Shown one piece after another: positions 12,740 to 23,920 of a stretch of DNA of 64,000 bases; the first letter of the stretch is position 1; the number at the start of each line of letters is the position of its first letter. The stretch is from Drechslerella dactyloides (Eukaryota; Ascomycota; Orbiliomycetes; Orbiliales; Orbiliaceae). Position numbers and translations under genes: made by a program. The notes under the pieces were generated by a model, which was not told where the DNA came from, ran no database searches, and saw nothing but the letters and a program-made list of their open reading frames with translations. The DNA is taken from contig JAGTWJ010000019.1 in NCBI GenBank assembly GCA_020064725.1, positions 1,116,001 through 1,180,000 of the forward strand, in the 5' to 3' direction.

Positions 12740-15700
12740 CCCTCTTGCTCTGCTCTGGTTCTCTCATGCACACGCACGCACACGCACACACACACTCTCT
12801 CCCACAGACACGCCCGTGGCCGCAGATATGCAACGTCCTCGCGTTGCTTGCCTTCCCTCGCCGTGTCTCTCGATGGAAAACTACCAGTCGGTCGACCGTG
12901 GCCCTTCCGGAGATTTCGGACAGTCGCCGAGGAAATCTGGCGGGATGGGTGGTCGTTATGCACTCGGAAGTATACGCGGGATTGTGTTTGTATTTTCGGG
13001 GAACACGAATTGGCGGTAACCGCTAGGGAGTTCTTTCGGACGCTGGTATACGGTACGGCGGTCCCGCGGTCCGTGGAGGGAGAGGGATGGTCCGGTATAT
13101 ACGGTTGTGATGCGTTGGCAAGCTTGGGCGGACGAGCGTCGTGCGGTAGAGGTACGTGCGAGTTGGCCCCCTGTGGTTCGATGGATGTTGCTTGCGTGTG
13201 GGTTTCCGATTCGATTCGAGTTGATTCGATTCCCGCGGATCGGAATGTCAACGTGGTAGGTTGGTGGGCTAGTTGGTTAGTCTCGCTGAGAGAGAAAAGA
13301 CAGGAGGCGATTGATGGATGAGAGATCTCGGAGACTATAATTATCCTGCGAAGCCGTTGGTTTGGGTAGGGCGAGGCGAGGAGGTTAAGATTGTGGTTCG
13401 GGAGGGGATCGGAGGCCGGTAATTGGCGCCGTTCGGCTTGTCATCCGGGATTGGAGATCTCGATTGCAGCCGGGGGCCGGCCGTTGGGATGCGGTACGTG
13501 GGAAGTATATATGATATAGGATATACGGCGGGTCGTGTGCGTATCAGATGTATGCACTTGTGTATGCGGTGGACACCGGTCAGCAGCCAGGAGGGCGATG
13601 GAACAGATCAGATGAGGTCGGATCCGGCGGAGAGAGTGGGAGGCGGTAGCAGTAGCAGTGGTGGTGGTGGTGGAGTCCCGGTGGAGCTGGGTGAACCGAA
13701 CGGGATGGCTATACGATGTCCCGGTCGAGCTAATCGAGCGGCGTGAACTTATCGGGACGATATCGTGAATGGATGGAAGCTGGAGGCCGGAAGCCGGTCG
13801 TGGCAGGAATGCAATAGTTCCCGCTATTAATAACGCCGCCTGCAGGAGGGCCAACAGAACGGCAGGGCAATAATCAATAAGAGGTAACGTTGGCCCGGCA
13901 GAGCTGAGCTGCTGGCCGTTTCAGTTGGTGTCGGTCACGGGCGAGCAGCACGGCGGGCGAGACGGCGGGCGTGAGAGGTAGACCGGTCAATCTAACGTTA
14001 ACCTTCCGTCAAGGGCTATAGTGATCAGGGAAGTGGGTATATCGCCACGAGGTAGGAGCGTTGGAGGAGGAGAGTTCGAAAGCAGTATCAAATTAGGGAT
14101 ATAAGGTACAAAGCTAAATCTACGTCATGTCAGTTGGGACGTCGGAATCGGATGGCAAGTGAAGCTGTGCGAGTGAGCTATTATTGCAAGCGCTGTATCG
14201 ATAGAAGTTAACTCCTTCCTTCCTTCCTCTTCCTTCCTCCCTTCCTGCCCGAGATCACGTAATGGAACGACAGGACCCGCCATCCGACGCCTGGCCGTGA
14301 ACCCCGGGAACACCAACCGGCCGTGCATGCCATGACATCGTTCATTCCGTTACTTCTTTCCGTCTTTCCTTCCTTCCTTCTACGCTTGCTGTCCATGTCC
14401 GCGGCATCGTTGCCGGCCAGCGTTCAACGTTACAGAGGGCAAATGCGGTGAAATCCAGTTTAGACTTTACTTGTACTTTTCGATGGCTCAAGCTTCCATT
14501 CGCATCGCAATCACAATCACATCCAAAGCAGCCCATGTGACCAACCGCTCGCTGCGGGCGGGCTGCTTATTCCGGCTGCCTCTCGCGGAGCTCGAGCTCA
14601 AGTCACCGCATCCCACTCACTCACTCTGGTCTCCTGTGTGCTATCAAGAGTGCTGGGCGTTTTGCTTTGCCTCAGCTGCTCGTTAGCCCTGTCTTTCGCC
14701 TATTCTGGCCTCCCGCATGCCCTGTGAGCATAAGCCCGGTGAACGAATTGTGTCTGTCTGTCCGTCCGTTTGTCCATCAATACTAATCTCTCGCATGTCA
14801 CGATACAATGTGCAGGTTGTCTGCGTCTGCGTCTGTACGGGCTCGGGACCGCCATGGTCAGGGGTGCGCTGCATGAGCGCTCGCATTTCCAAGATTCACC
14901 ATACCGAGGGATGCGAGGGGGGCCAAAAGGGAGGGGTAAGTTAGCAGAAAGCAGAGTGGATACAAACGATTCCGCATTAACCCATCCATCCACATCCATC
15001 CACTCATCCAGAGAGGAAGGAGGGAAGGAGGGAAGGAAGGAAGCAAGGAAGCCGGAAGGGCCATCGTGCGTCCGAGCGGAGCCGAAACGAAACAACCAGC
15101 TGGCCGGCAGGCGGATCTAGACCGCTGCGGCGATTTACCGCATTATATCATAAAATGTATCCAAGGCTGGTCGTGTTAGCAATACGTGTACGTACTGTCT
15201 TTGCAGAGCTGTGCATGGCGTGATTGCGTTCCGTGCGCCATCGTGATTTCGACGAGGTGATAAAGGTGTCTTTTGCATGCGTTAGCCGATGCTATCTCGC
15301 AGGCTGGCTGGCTCGCTGGCTGGCAAGCAGACAAGTCTGCCCCACCTCGCCTCGCGCCCTCGAATGGGAAAAGAGGGGTCAGCTGCGGGCCTCAGCGCAT
15401 GTGCGACTGCCCAAACTGAAGCCCGGCAAACTCGAACTCTTGGGATCAATCAAACGATTGTAGTCGTAGCCAATCGACTAGTGCGTCTATCGGGAGGTGT
15501 TTTACCATGCGTTCGCCTCATATCTTATCAGCGCAAGATGGTCTCACGGAATTTTAACCCTCGGCCGCATTTGTATACCCGATGTGCTACATATCTAACC
15601 CGCCAACCGGCTTTGGTCACCTCGTCCAATCGATATCTTCAGCCGGGACCAATTAAATGCCTATCTACCGTGCTGATTGCAATCCGATGGAATTGAATGG

Positions 15701-16088
15701 AAGAGTTCGTTCGAAGGGCTCGGTCTTGTCATTCTGTATCATTACACGTGATGACCGGGGAATAGTGTCTGTATAGAGGCGGACGGGATATAGTGCTGCT
15801 ATGACAGGAAGCGGAGAATAAAGTATAGTAGTGTAGCCCGAGAGCTCGGCGCGGTAAAAAGGAAAGGAAAATGAACACCCCGAGCGCGTGCCAGAAATGA
15901 AGCAAGACAAGTCAAGTCCATGCACGTCGATTATACGTTATGACGAAAGCCCACAAAAGGTCGCGTGCCTTCTAGAGGATGAATAAAAAAAATGTACAAA
16001 GCAAGGAACAACATGGACTGGACATGACAAAAAGGTGCAAGACAGGAAAGGAAGGAAGAAAAGCAACTACAATGCAACAGCAAAGCGA
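12740..16088. other. Gene-free interval between Yippee and uS3 genes
   Basis: I see no supportable gene. Several frames are open for 90-270 codons (12497-13321 plus, 12637-13251 minus, 13441-13854 minus), but they overlap antisense and consist of simple-sequence translations (Thr/His/Arg runs). The interval holds CTTC/GAAG microsatellites near 14211-14240, 14370-14385 and 15010-15050, a GTCT/GTCC run near 14750-14775, a CA run near 12770-12800 and a GGT run near 13655-13675. The last 250 bases are A-rich on plus, consistent with the uS3 3' UTR. Confidence 0.45.
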
Positions 16089-17267
16089 CTACCAGCTGCT
16101 CTCCTGCTGCGCTGGCGGCGCAGGAGACGCGGCCGGAGCCGGCTGCTCGTAGCTTTCTATCGGAGCGGCAGCCTCTTCCTGTGCTGTTGGCGGGATGTTC
16201 GTGACAGCCTTGGCGCCGTAGTCCTGCGAGTTGGGCGCCAGAACTGGCTGCTCCTCCTTCGGCTCGATGATCGTGACGGTATCCGGGAGGGACTTGTTGG
16301 GGCCGGCCTTGCCATCGGGGTCCGAGCCGCGCATGATCTTGACCTTGATACCAAGGACACCCTGGCGGAGGAGAACGTGGCGGGTAGCGGAGTCGATGAA
16401 GTCGCGGACCGGCTGGCCGGAGTGGATCATGAAGCCGTCCTACACACACACATACCACCTGTTAGCCACCATTCAACTAACTACACACGATCCCGTGAGA
16501 TAAGTATAGCGGCAGTAATTCTTACAGTGAACTTCATCGACTTGGCACGCGCAGCCCTCAGCTTGCCGGAAACGACAACCTCGCACCCCTTGGCGCCAGA
16601 CTCCATGATGAATCTGAGGACACCATAGCAAGCACGTCGGACGGCCAGGCCGTTCAGCAGCTTGTACCGCAGGGACTCGCACTGGGCGACGGCGCAGAGA
16701 CCGCGGTTCTGCACCTTGGCAGCGTACAGCGAGACCGAGTTCTCGGGGAACTTGAAGCGCTTCTGGATGAGTGAGGTGAGCTCGCGGATTCTGCGGCCCT
16801 GTTCACCGAGAACCTCCTGGGTGTGCGTGGCACGGATGACTATCCATCGCTAACGGTTAGCATTCATATTCCATTGATCGATATCTTTATCATTTCGGAA
16901 CCCCTTCTGCCCCAGCTCGGTTGTGGGAGCATTCAAAGATGGGCTGACCCTGCAGGGCGGTATGGGAAGGAGTGGAACGTACTGATGTCGGTGACCGTCG
17001 GGGTAACGCGGACTTCGACGCCAGAGTAACCCTCCTCAGCCAGCTCCCTGGTGAAGAACTCGTTCAACTCGGCGTAGAAGACACCGTCGGCAACTGCCTT
17101 TCTTCTCTTGGAGATACTGTATCGCGCCGGACACCCATCGTCAGCATTCGTTCGTTCATCGCTTGTATATCCCTCCCACCATCTGATATCTATCCGCCCG
17201 CAATCGATTTGCCTGTCCTGCGTGTGTGCGTGCTCTGGAAGGAGACTAACGTGGTAGTGGAGGCCAT
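16089..17267 (-). CDS. RPS3: 40S ribosomal protein uS3 (Rps3)
   Basis: Four exons (17267-17251, 17116-16983, 16839-16526, 16439-16089) give 271 aa. The first exon is only 17 bases and reads MASTT plus the start of the next codon. Order: ISKRRKAVADGVFYAELN start, a type-2 KH RNA-binding domain (about residues 21-95) with IRATHTQEVLGEQGRRIREL, then the C-terminal S3 domain (about 100-190) with VQNRGLCAVAQCESLRYKLL and GQPVRDFIDSATRHVLLRQG. uS3 sits at the mRNA entry channel of the small subunit. The tail after about residue 215 is Ala/Pro/Glu-rich and longer than in yeast (about 240 aa). The gene starts about 395 bases from the divergent Kri1 gene. Intron sizes are about 134, 143 and 86 bases. 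Confidence 0.97.
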
Positions 17268-17661
17268 GTTGGGTGGATGTAGAGCTTAGCTGCGTGCTCG
17301 TAATCGTCGGTGTCGGTGTCGGTGTCGGCTTTGGATGTCGTGATGCGGGTCCGATATAAAATCGATGGGGGTCTGTCGTCGTCGTTCGTCGTAGCTGTTG
17401 CTGCAACACTGGACGAAAAATCTCGTTTGGGTTGCTTTGCGGTGAGGGTTTCTGGGCGGTGAAGCCCTAACAGCGGGCTATTCCATCTCGGGTAATCTAA
17501 GCGAGCTTGCTGTCAAACGGGCTGGCGGTCATGTGAGATTGCGGCTTGAATTAGCGCGCGTTGTTTGGCGGCGCAGAAAAATTTCGCTATCGTCGCAGCG
17601 AAGAAACTGCGACTTCACGAAATTACAGACACGCATCTCGACAATCACCTTTATCCGCATC
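17268..17661. promoter_or_regulatory. Divergent promoter between uS3 and Kri1
   Basis: This 394-base region separates the start codons of two genes needed for the small ribosomal subunit, transcribed away from each other. It contains AGCCCTAA (17463-17470), which matches the Tbf1-type ARCCCTAA site, a GAGGGTTT (17444-17451), a GTCATGTGA E-box variant near 17528, and GAAAAATTT (17576-17584), resembling the yeast RRPE motif. Motif identity is by eye; activity is inferred. Confidence 0.5.
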
Positions 17662-19733
17662 ATGCCCCGCAAGAAGTCCGCCGCGGCCAAGGCGCGCGAG
17701 GCCAATGGCGAGCCTCATCCTAAAGATTCGAACACCTCGAAAAAGGCTGTTCTCGATCTCGACTCCGATAGCGATGCCGACGGCACACCCATGGAGGACG
17801 CCCCGAGCACGGTCTCGAAGAAGCGCAAGGCCAGCGAAGACGCCGAGGAGCCAGCTTTCAAGATCAACGAAGAGTACGCTCGGCGGTTCGAACATAACAA
17901 GAAGCGCGAAGAGCTCCACCGGCGTACGTTGCATTCTCAACCCCAGTCTCCACGATAAACCATCCGCTAACGAGCTTTACAGTCGAAGAAAAGTACGGCA
18001 AATCGTCAACCTCCAAGCGACGGAAAACCGACGACTCAAACGACGATTCCGATGCCGACTCCCTCGCCTCGTCCGATGACTCGTCGTCCTCCGAAGACGA
18101 AGACGAAATCGGCGAGCTGGTCACTAGCAACATTGACGCGCAGATAAAAGCCACCATCAACGCCATCCGCTCGAAAGACCCGCGTGTATACGACACGAAC
18201 TCCAAGTTCTTCAATGAGGCCGCGGAAGACGACGTGCCGGACGGCAAAGCGGCGAAAGAGAAGACCATGACGTTGAAGCAGTACCATCAGAAGAACATAC
18301 TGGAAGGCTACACTGGCGCCGACGGAGACGGAGACGATAGCGCCCCGCCCAAGACCTACGTGGAAGAGCAGGAGTATCTGAAGAGAACGGTCGTTGGGGA
18401 AATGCACGCCGCAGTCGAAGGGTCTGATAACGAGGACGACTTTCTGATACGTAAGGAGAAGCAGCCGGTGGAGGCCATGGAGGAAGAGGATACCCCACCC
18501 GCCGCGCTGCCCGAGAACCCGGACGAGGACCCGGAGAGATTCCTGGACGCTTTCTTATCCACGAAAGCGTGGGTGCCCAAGGGCGCCGATGGCAATATCC
18601 CCTTCGAATCCGACGACTCCGAGGAGGAAGACGTCGCAGAGGAATTCGAGCAGATGTACAACATGCGGTTCGAAGATCCCACCATCGAAGAAAGATCAAA
18701 GATCATCACCCACGCCAGAGACATCGCCAAGCAGAAATCCCTCCGACGAGAAGAGAAGAGCCGGCGGAAGAAGGCGCGGGACGAAAAGAAGGACCGAAAG
18801 CAACGTGAGCAGGAAGAGAAAGACGCCGAGAAGAACCGCCTGAGGAAGCTACGCGTCGAAGAGCTCGCGAAGAAGATCAAAATGGTCCAACACGCCGGCG
18901 GACTGGACCTCGACAACGTAGCCGACAGCGGCGTCGACAACAAGTGGAAGAAATTCCTCGACGACGCCTGGGAAGGCGACGAAGGGTGGGAAAAGCGGAT
19001 GGGCGAGCTCTACAACGACTCGTACTACGAGAAGGAAGAAGATCTAGAGGGCGCTTCTGACAAAAAGTCGAAGAAACCAAAGAAACCAACGTGGGACGAC
19101 GACATTGACATCAACGACCTCGTCCCAGACTTCAAGGAAGACGAATCGGTATCCGACGCCGAAGACACCGAAGCCGGCGGCGTCCCGCTCGAGGAGCCCG
19201 TCGAGCCGGTACCCGAAAAGCCAAAGAAGAGCAAAGTAAAAAACGACAAGCGAGCCGACAGGCTCCTCCGCGCGCAAATAGAATCCTACGTCGACGACAA
19301 ACTCCCACTATCCCTCCCAGGGTCGTCCAAGCAGGCTGGCGCCACATTCCGCTACCGTGAAGTCACGCCGGAGTCCTTCCGGCTCACGACGACGGACATC
19401 CTCTTCGCCGGGGACAAGGAGTTGAATACCTACGCCGGCCTGAAGAAGCTAGCGTCATACCGAGACGACGCCAAGAAGGCGAAAGACAGGAAACGCTACG
19501 CGAAGGGCAAAGGGTTCAAGCTGCGGGAATGGCGGAAGGAGGTATTCGGCAGGACGGAGTTGGAATGGGAGGAATTGAACGGCGGCGGCAAGGGGTCGCG
19601 TGAGAAGAAGGCGAAGAAGAGTAAGAGCGAGGCGGCGGAGGGTGCTTCCGGGGCCGCTGCGTCGGCTGAGAAGAAGAAGAAGCGAAGACGGAAGAGTAAG
19701 GGAAAGCCGGAAGCCGCGGAGGCCGAAGCGTGA
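17662..19733 (+). CDS. KRI1: Ribosome biogenesis factor Kri1
   Basis: Two exons (17662-17923 and 17983-19733; 59-base intron, GTACGT...TTACAG) encode 670 aa. I chose the ATG at 17662 (MPRKKSAAA). Kri1 works in the nucleolus with Krr1 in 40S subunit assembly and early pre-rRNA processing. The Kri1 core lies near residues 405-470 (KKFLDDAWEGDEGWEKRM, then PTWDDDIDINDLVPDF), and the conserved C-terminal domain near 511-608 (RLLRAQIESYVDDKLPL, FRYREVTPESFRLTTTDIL, LKKLASYRD). Acidic Asp/Glu/Ser tracts alternate with Lys/Arg-rich helices, as in the family, and the C terminus is Lys-rich. It shares its upstream region with uS3, so co-regulation with growth is likely. Confidence 0.95.
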
Positions 19734-19969
19734 ACGGGTCATCTATTGTATTTTGTACTGTATATTCCATACCCAATTTACATACGGTAGCTGACAGCTA
19801 GCTACCGATTCGACATGATCAACTGGTTCCCTTGATACCATATCCATTGAAATCGTGCTAATATACAGTAACACCAAATTATCCTATCGAATCCTGAACA
19901 GAACGATGAAACCCCAAAGAACCGCGCGCCCCAATATCAAGATAAATAAGCACGTATGCTCTGGTCGCC

Positions 19970-20755
19970 TCACTTGCTACCTCCGACCATCCACTCATTG
20001 AACCGGTCGACGGCCTTGGTCACCTTGCCCAGCAAGCTCTCATCAGCCTCCCCTTCTCCGTCCCTGAACCGCACGTCCTGATTCTCATGCTGCTGGTAGC
20101 CACCTGGAGCTGGCGCAATGCTGCCAGTGTGTCTGAACCCGCCCGAGTAATTGCTGTACCCCGTCGACGAGGCGGTAGAAGTGTACCCGGCCATAGGCTG
20201 GCCGCGGACGGTGGCGTCCGGAGGGCTGTAAGTGCTCTGGAAGGGCGGCGGCATGGTGTATGATGGTGCTGGCATTGACGTTGCAGCGGCAGCAGCAGCA
20301 GATGTCTCAACTGGGATGGATGGGACGGCGGCAGCGCGAGGAGGGAACGGTCGCTCGGTCGTAGAGTGGGATGGCTGAGGTGCGACGGATACCGGGACGG
20401 CACCTGGCTGAGGAGGTGGCGGGTCCGTGAGGTTTACGGTTGTAGCGGCGGTTCTTGTCGGTGTCGTGTCATCGTCGAGGGACGATAGACGCTCGCTAGG
20501 CACGGGCATCTCGGTGAGGTTGTTTGCGGTGGCTGTTGGAGCTGCAGGACGGGCTGCAGGCTCGGCGGGAGGGGGGTAGATGGAGTCCGAGGGTGTGTAT
20601 GATGGCGATTCGGGGAGAGGGTCGGGATTGGAAGCCGGCAGGTTGGGCTTCTTGGAGGTGGATTGATCGGAGGTAGAGGTAGTAGTCTCTGGGGCAGCTG
20701 TAGCTGGTGTTACGCCTGATGCTTTCGCGGCGGTTGGAGCGGTGTTATCAGACAT
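19970..20755 (-). CDS. Pro/Ser/Thr-rich protein of unknown function
   Basis: A single exon of 261 aa starting MSDNTAPTAA. The frame is open further upstream (to 20908), but the ATG at 20755 suits the composition change. Most of the protein is disordered: Pro, Ser, Thr and Ala dominate, with short Tyr/Pro motifs (ESPSYTPSDSIYPPP) and a Gly/Tyr/Ser stretch. Only the last 30 or so residues look structured and acidic/amphipathic (DESLLGKVTKAVDRFNEW). I do not recognise a family; the C-terminal helix is the likely conserved part. It is transcribed away from eS7, 539 bases apart, so the two could share regulatory sites. Cellular role unknown. Confidence 0.7.
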   Translation of the reverse strand: MSDNTAPTAAKASGVTPATAAPETTTSTSDQSTSKKPNLPASNPDPLPESPSYTPSDSIYPPPAEPAARPAAPTATANNLTEMPVPSERLSSLDDDTTPTRTAATTVNLTDPPPPQPGAVPVSVAPQPSHSTTERPFPPRAAAVPSIPVETSAAAAAATSMPAPSYTMPPPFQSTYSPPDATVRGQPMAGYTSTASSTGYSNYSGGFRHTGSIAPAPGGYQQHENQDVRFRDGEGEADESLLGKVTKAVDRFNEWMVGGSK

Positions 20756-21294
20756 GTTTGCTCGACCCTGATGATTGAGCGGATGTAACCAAGTTTTATA
20801 AAGACGCAGGGAAAGGACCCGACGGGAGACGCGTGTTAAATCAGGTTTGAAGCAGAAGGGGGCTAAATCACGGGCCGGATGACTCTGCGGTATTTGCGAT
20901 GGTGTCAAGAACTGATGCTAGCAATGTGCTCTCGATGCAATGGCCGGATTGCCTCCCGGCGCCGGGGAATGCGTTGCGTCGTTGTGTGACGTACGCTGCA
21001 AGGATGCCAGCTGGGGACGTTTGCCTCTTTCGGGGCTAGGCGGATATTACCCGATCTAGAGACCACGTGACCAAGCAGCTTGAGGGCAGCAGACCTAATT
21101 GCCACGTGACCGCAGTTTGTGTGGACGCCCGAGCGAGCAACACGGATCCAAATTTTGAGGCTAGCAACACCAGCTGGACCAGGAAGACTTCAACGATCTT
21201 TGACGACCAACCATCCATCACCACCATCACCGACGCTTCCTCACACCCTCACCGTCGACATCTCAGCTAGCTATCCAGCTACCGATCGTTCACC
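20756..21294. promoter_or_regulatory. Divergent upstream region of eS7 gene with paired E-boxes
   Basis: Two identical CCACGTGACC elements sit at 21063-21072 and 21102-21111, in the same orientation and 39 bases apart. This matches the Cbf1-type GTCACGTG core (read on the minus strand). AGACCTAA (near 21091) is one base from the Tbf1-type ARCCCTAA. Cbf1 and Tbf1 are known to control ribosomal protein genes in Candida; applying that here is inference. The last 70 bases before the eS7 start are CA/CT-rich, as in fungal leaders. Confidence 0.55.
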
Positions 21295-22224
21295 ATGGCT
21301 ACTCCCAACTCCAAAATCTACGTTAGTCCCCCATACACACATTTGCCAGGCAGTCGACAGAATGGAGGGACGGGGTCGATATCTATCAGACGAATGTTAT
21401 CAGAGACGGGCGACGATGGCGACGCTTACAGCGAATGAGATTTTGACTAACTGGAGTTTTTGGTCGCCGATATAGCCCTCCTCGTCCAGCCACCAGAACC
21501 CCTCGGAGATCGAGCTCCAGGTTGCCCAGGCGTTCGTCGACCTCGAGACCAACACCTCAGAGCTCAAGTCCGCCTTGAGGCCGTTGCAGTTCCAGTCAGC
21601 TAAGGAGGTTAGTGCTCAGCAATCACGGTCCGACATCTCACCAATGAGGTTGAGCAGATGGTGGATCCATCGATGAAATAGGCGGCGGTATTTGGAACTG
21701 AAGGCTGACGTGAATACCTGCACAGCTCGAAGTTGGACACGGCAAGAAGGCCATCGTCATCTTTGTCCCCGTCCCGCTGTTAGCGAACTTCCACAAGATC
21801 CAGGCGAGGTACGCCATCCAGAGTTCTCTAATAGCGCCCAGATGAATGTAGAACGGCACTAACGACGGCCTGCAGACTCACCCGCGAGCTCGAGAAGAAG
21901 TTCTCCGACCGACACGTCGTCTTCATCGCCCAGCGCCGCATCCTGCCCAAGCCTGGTCGCCGCAGCCGTGTCACGCAGAAGCGCCCAAGGTCGAGAACGC
22001 TCACGTCTGTCCACGAGAAGATCCTCGAGGACCTCGTCTACCCAACCGAGATTGTCGGCCGCCGCATCCGCACCAAGGAGGATGGCTCGAAAATCATGAA
22101 GGTCCTGCTGGACCCCAAGGATGTCGGCGGCCTGGACTGGAAGGTCGAGGGATACGCGGAGGTCTACAAGAAGCTGACGGGCCGGAGCGTCGTCTTTGAG
22201 TTCCCCGTGCCGAGCGAATATTAG
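21295..22224 (+). CDS. RPS7: 40S ribosomal protein eS7 (Rps7)
   Basis: Four exons (21295-21321, 21476-21607, 21726-21808, 21876-22224) encode 196 aa, close to the usual length. The first exon codes only MATPNSKIY. Recognisable blocks are ELQVAQAFVDLETNTSELK, EVGHGKKAIVIFVPVPLL, ARLTRELEKKFSDRHVVFIA, RRILPKP, LTSVHEKILEDLVYPTEIVG and LDPKDVGGLDWKVEGY. eS7 is a solvent-side protein of the small subunit needed for pre-18S rRNA maturation. Introns are 154, 118 and 67 bases; the concentration of introns near the 5' end and the tiny first exon are typical of ribosomal protein genes. Paired CCACGTGACC elements lie about 180-230 bases upstream of the start. Confidence 0.97.
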
Positions 22225-22900
22225 GTTTTTCATTGCTGGTATATTAGGAAAAATGTAATATTCGCCCTGTGGGTTCCTTCCTCGCTTCCCTTTTTACCAT
22301 CCCGATAGATCGGAGGGGCTTTATTCTCTCGACCCATGAACGCCGTCGACATTCGTCTCCCATCTCCTTCTGACTCGTTGTCGTCGTCGCCGCCGCCGAA
22401 CCTCTTTTACTCTCTTCATCTCTTCCGCCTCGAACCTGCATAACGCCCTCTTCGTCTTTCTGTCACTTTATATGGATCAACGGTGTTCTAAAACGGGATG
22501 ACTTGTTTCACAATCTCCGTGTACTCTTTTTTTTTTCTCTCTATTACTTCTTTTCCCTCTATATATATTCCCGGTCGTCTGTCTGCTGCATAATTTCACA
22601 TGAGGCATTGTTCTGAACGCCTTTTTTTTTGTAATGAATGGATATCAAGCCTGAATATCTGCACATTGTCACCCGGACCTTTGTCTTGAGTTTCTCGACA
22701 AGGCTATCATTCTCCCATCCGTAGAACTGAGTAAGCTGCCGATTCCGACCTGTAGACCAGAGGTAGATCACTGAGATATAAGGTGAACGTCACCATGTGA
22801 ATAGTCTATAGGACCGCCAACAACCGTGCGGCCCGTCAAAAACAGATACAAATACAATGTACAATATATATACATTTATGTGTGTATACTTCGACGCCAT
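22225..22900. other. Convergent 3' regions of eS7 and the S/T-rich membrane protein gene
   Basis: No gene seen. After the eS7 stop the plus strand is T/C-rich to about 22630 (TTTTTTTTTTC and TTTTTTTTTTG runs), consistent with its 3' UTR. The remaining part up to 22900 lies downstream of the minus-strand gene's stop. Confidence 0.5.
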
Positions 22901-23920
22901 TCACCTCGCCCTGAGACCGGTGGCGTCCATCGGTCCGTGGCGCCATAGCGTTCCATTCTGTTGGTACTCCACCTCAGCTACGGGTGGTGACGGCATGTGA
23001 TCCAATCGAGCTTCATTACGCTGGCGTCTTGAAGCAAAGCAAAACCTGGACGTGTTAAAAAGCACATCAGTACCGAGTCTAAACCGGAGTGGTGGAATTT
23101 ATCATATCTCATCTTGGGCGGGCGGTGCAACTTACACGTATATTATTCCGCCCCCGATGACTGCCAATATCGGGATCAGGATACCCAAGGCCCAGGGTGG
23201 GAATCCTGGGGGACTTCCGCGTTAGCCGACTACTGTTATATACCAATTTCAAGCTGCATCTCGGTCTCTCTCCGTTGCTAAATAGGTACCGGCCGCTCAA
23301 CAGGGGCGCCTACCGGTTGAAACTTTGCTAGAGCCGTTGCTGGTCGGAGTTGCGTTTGAGGTCCCTGATGGAAAGCCTGATGATGGAAAGACTGTTGATG
23401 GTCTTACGGAGCTAGAGGACGGCGGAGTCCGCGTCACTATCGTTAGTGTGTCTATAATGGGGCTGGTTGTTATCGATGTTGTCCCATTGAATTCCTCGAT
23501 TCTTGTGATCGTAGAACTCCGTGGTAGTGAGGGAGCCGATGTTATTGTCGATGTCGAGAAGGTCGAGATGGCCTGGCTTCCGAACGAAGATGAACCTGTA
23601 GGATCCGAGAGCTATACGCCACGTTCGCGCAGCTGTTAGCTAACACTCACGTCAATATGATCCCGCGATCCCGCAGTCTATATCTTTCCACCAACTACAA
23701 ACAGCTTTGCCAGCACTTCGAATGCAAGATCGAACGCGAACTACTCATGATCAAGCATGCAAGCCGCTTTACCAAGTATGCTTGTCGTCCAGCGTCTGCA
23801 TTCACCTGTACCTGCAGAGCTAAGATGGAGAACAAATCGTTCTATACGTACCGCCTGGCCAAGAACCGAGACAGCCGAAGCGACAAGAATCGCAGAGGCT
23901 GCAAGGAGATACCCTCTCAT
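22901..23920 (-). CDS. Signal-peptide, Ser/Thr-rich, single-membrane-span protein
   Basis: A split gene with some unresolved exons. Exon 1 (23920-23852) encodes a signal peptide (MRGYLLAASAILVASAVSVL, then GQA) and ends at a GTACGT donor. The middle is uncertain: one in-phase path uses tiny exons between 23810 and 23640. A Ser/Thr-rich exon ends at 23314 (LSDPTGSSSFGSQ, SAPSLPRSSTITR, TPTSNGSSKVST). The next exon (23205-23136) encodes one membrane span (PPWALGILIPILAVIGGGI), and the last (23045-22901) a 48-residue cytoplasmic tail ending TGLRAR. The layout (signal peptide, S/T stalk likely O-mannosylated, one span, short tail) resembles fungal wall-sensor or Mid2-like proteins, but sequence identity is not claimed. 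Confidence 0.6.

Noticed and set aside
12497..13321. 274-codon open frame upstream of the Yippee gene on the opposite strand
   Set aside because: Mixed composition with a Thr/His repeat from a CA run, overlapped antisense by a 204-codon frame; no domain seen.
13441..13854. Minus-strand frame starting with a signal-peptide-like segment
   Set aside because: The rest is Thr/His/Arg-rich simple sequence with no conserved core; evidence too thin to call a gene.
21608..21725. Possible C/D-box snoRNA in the second eS7 intron (CGATGAAA and CTGA)
   Set aside because: The C box deviates from RTGATGA and I see no terminal stem.
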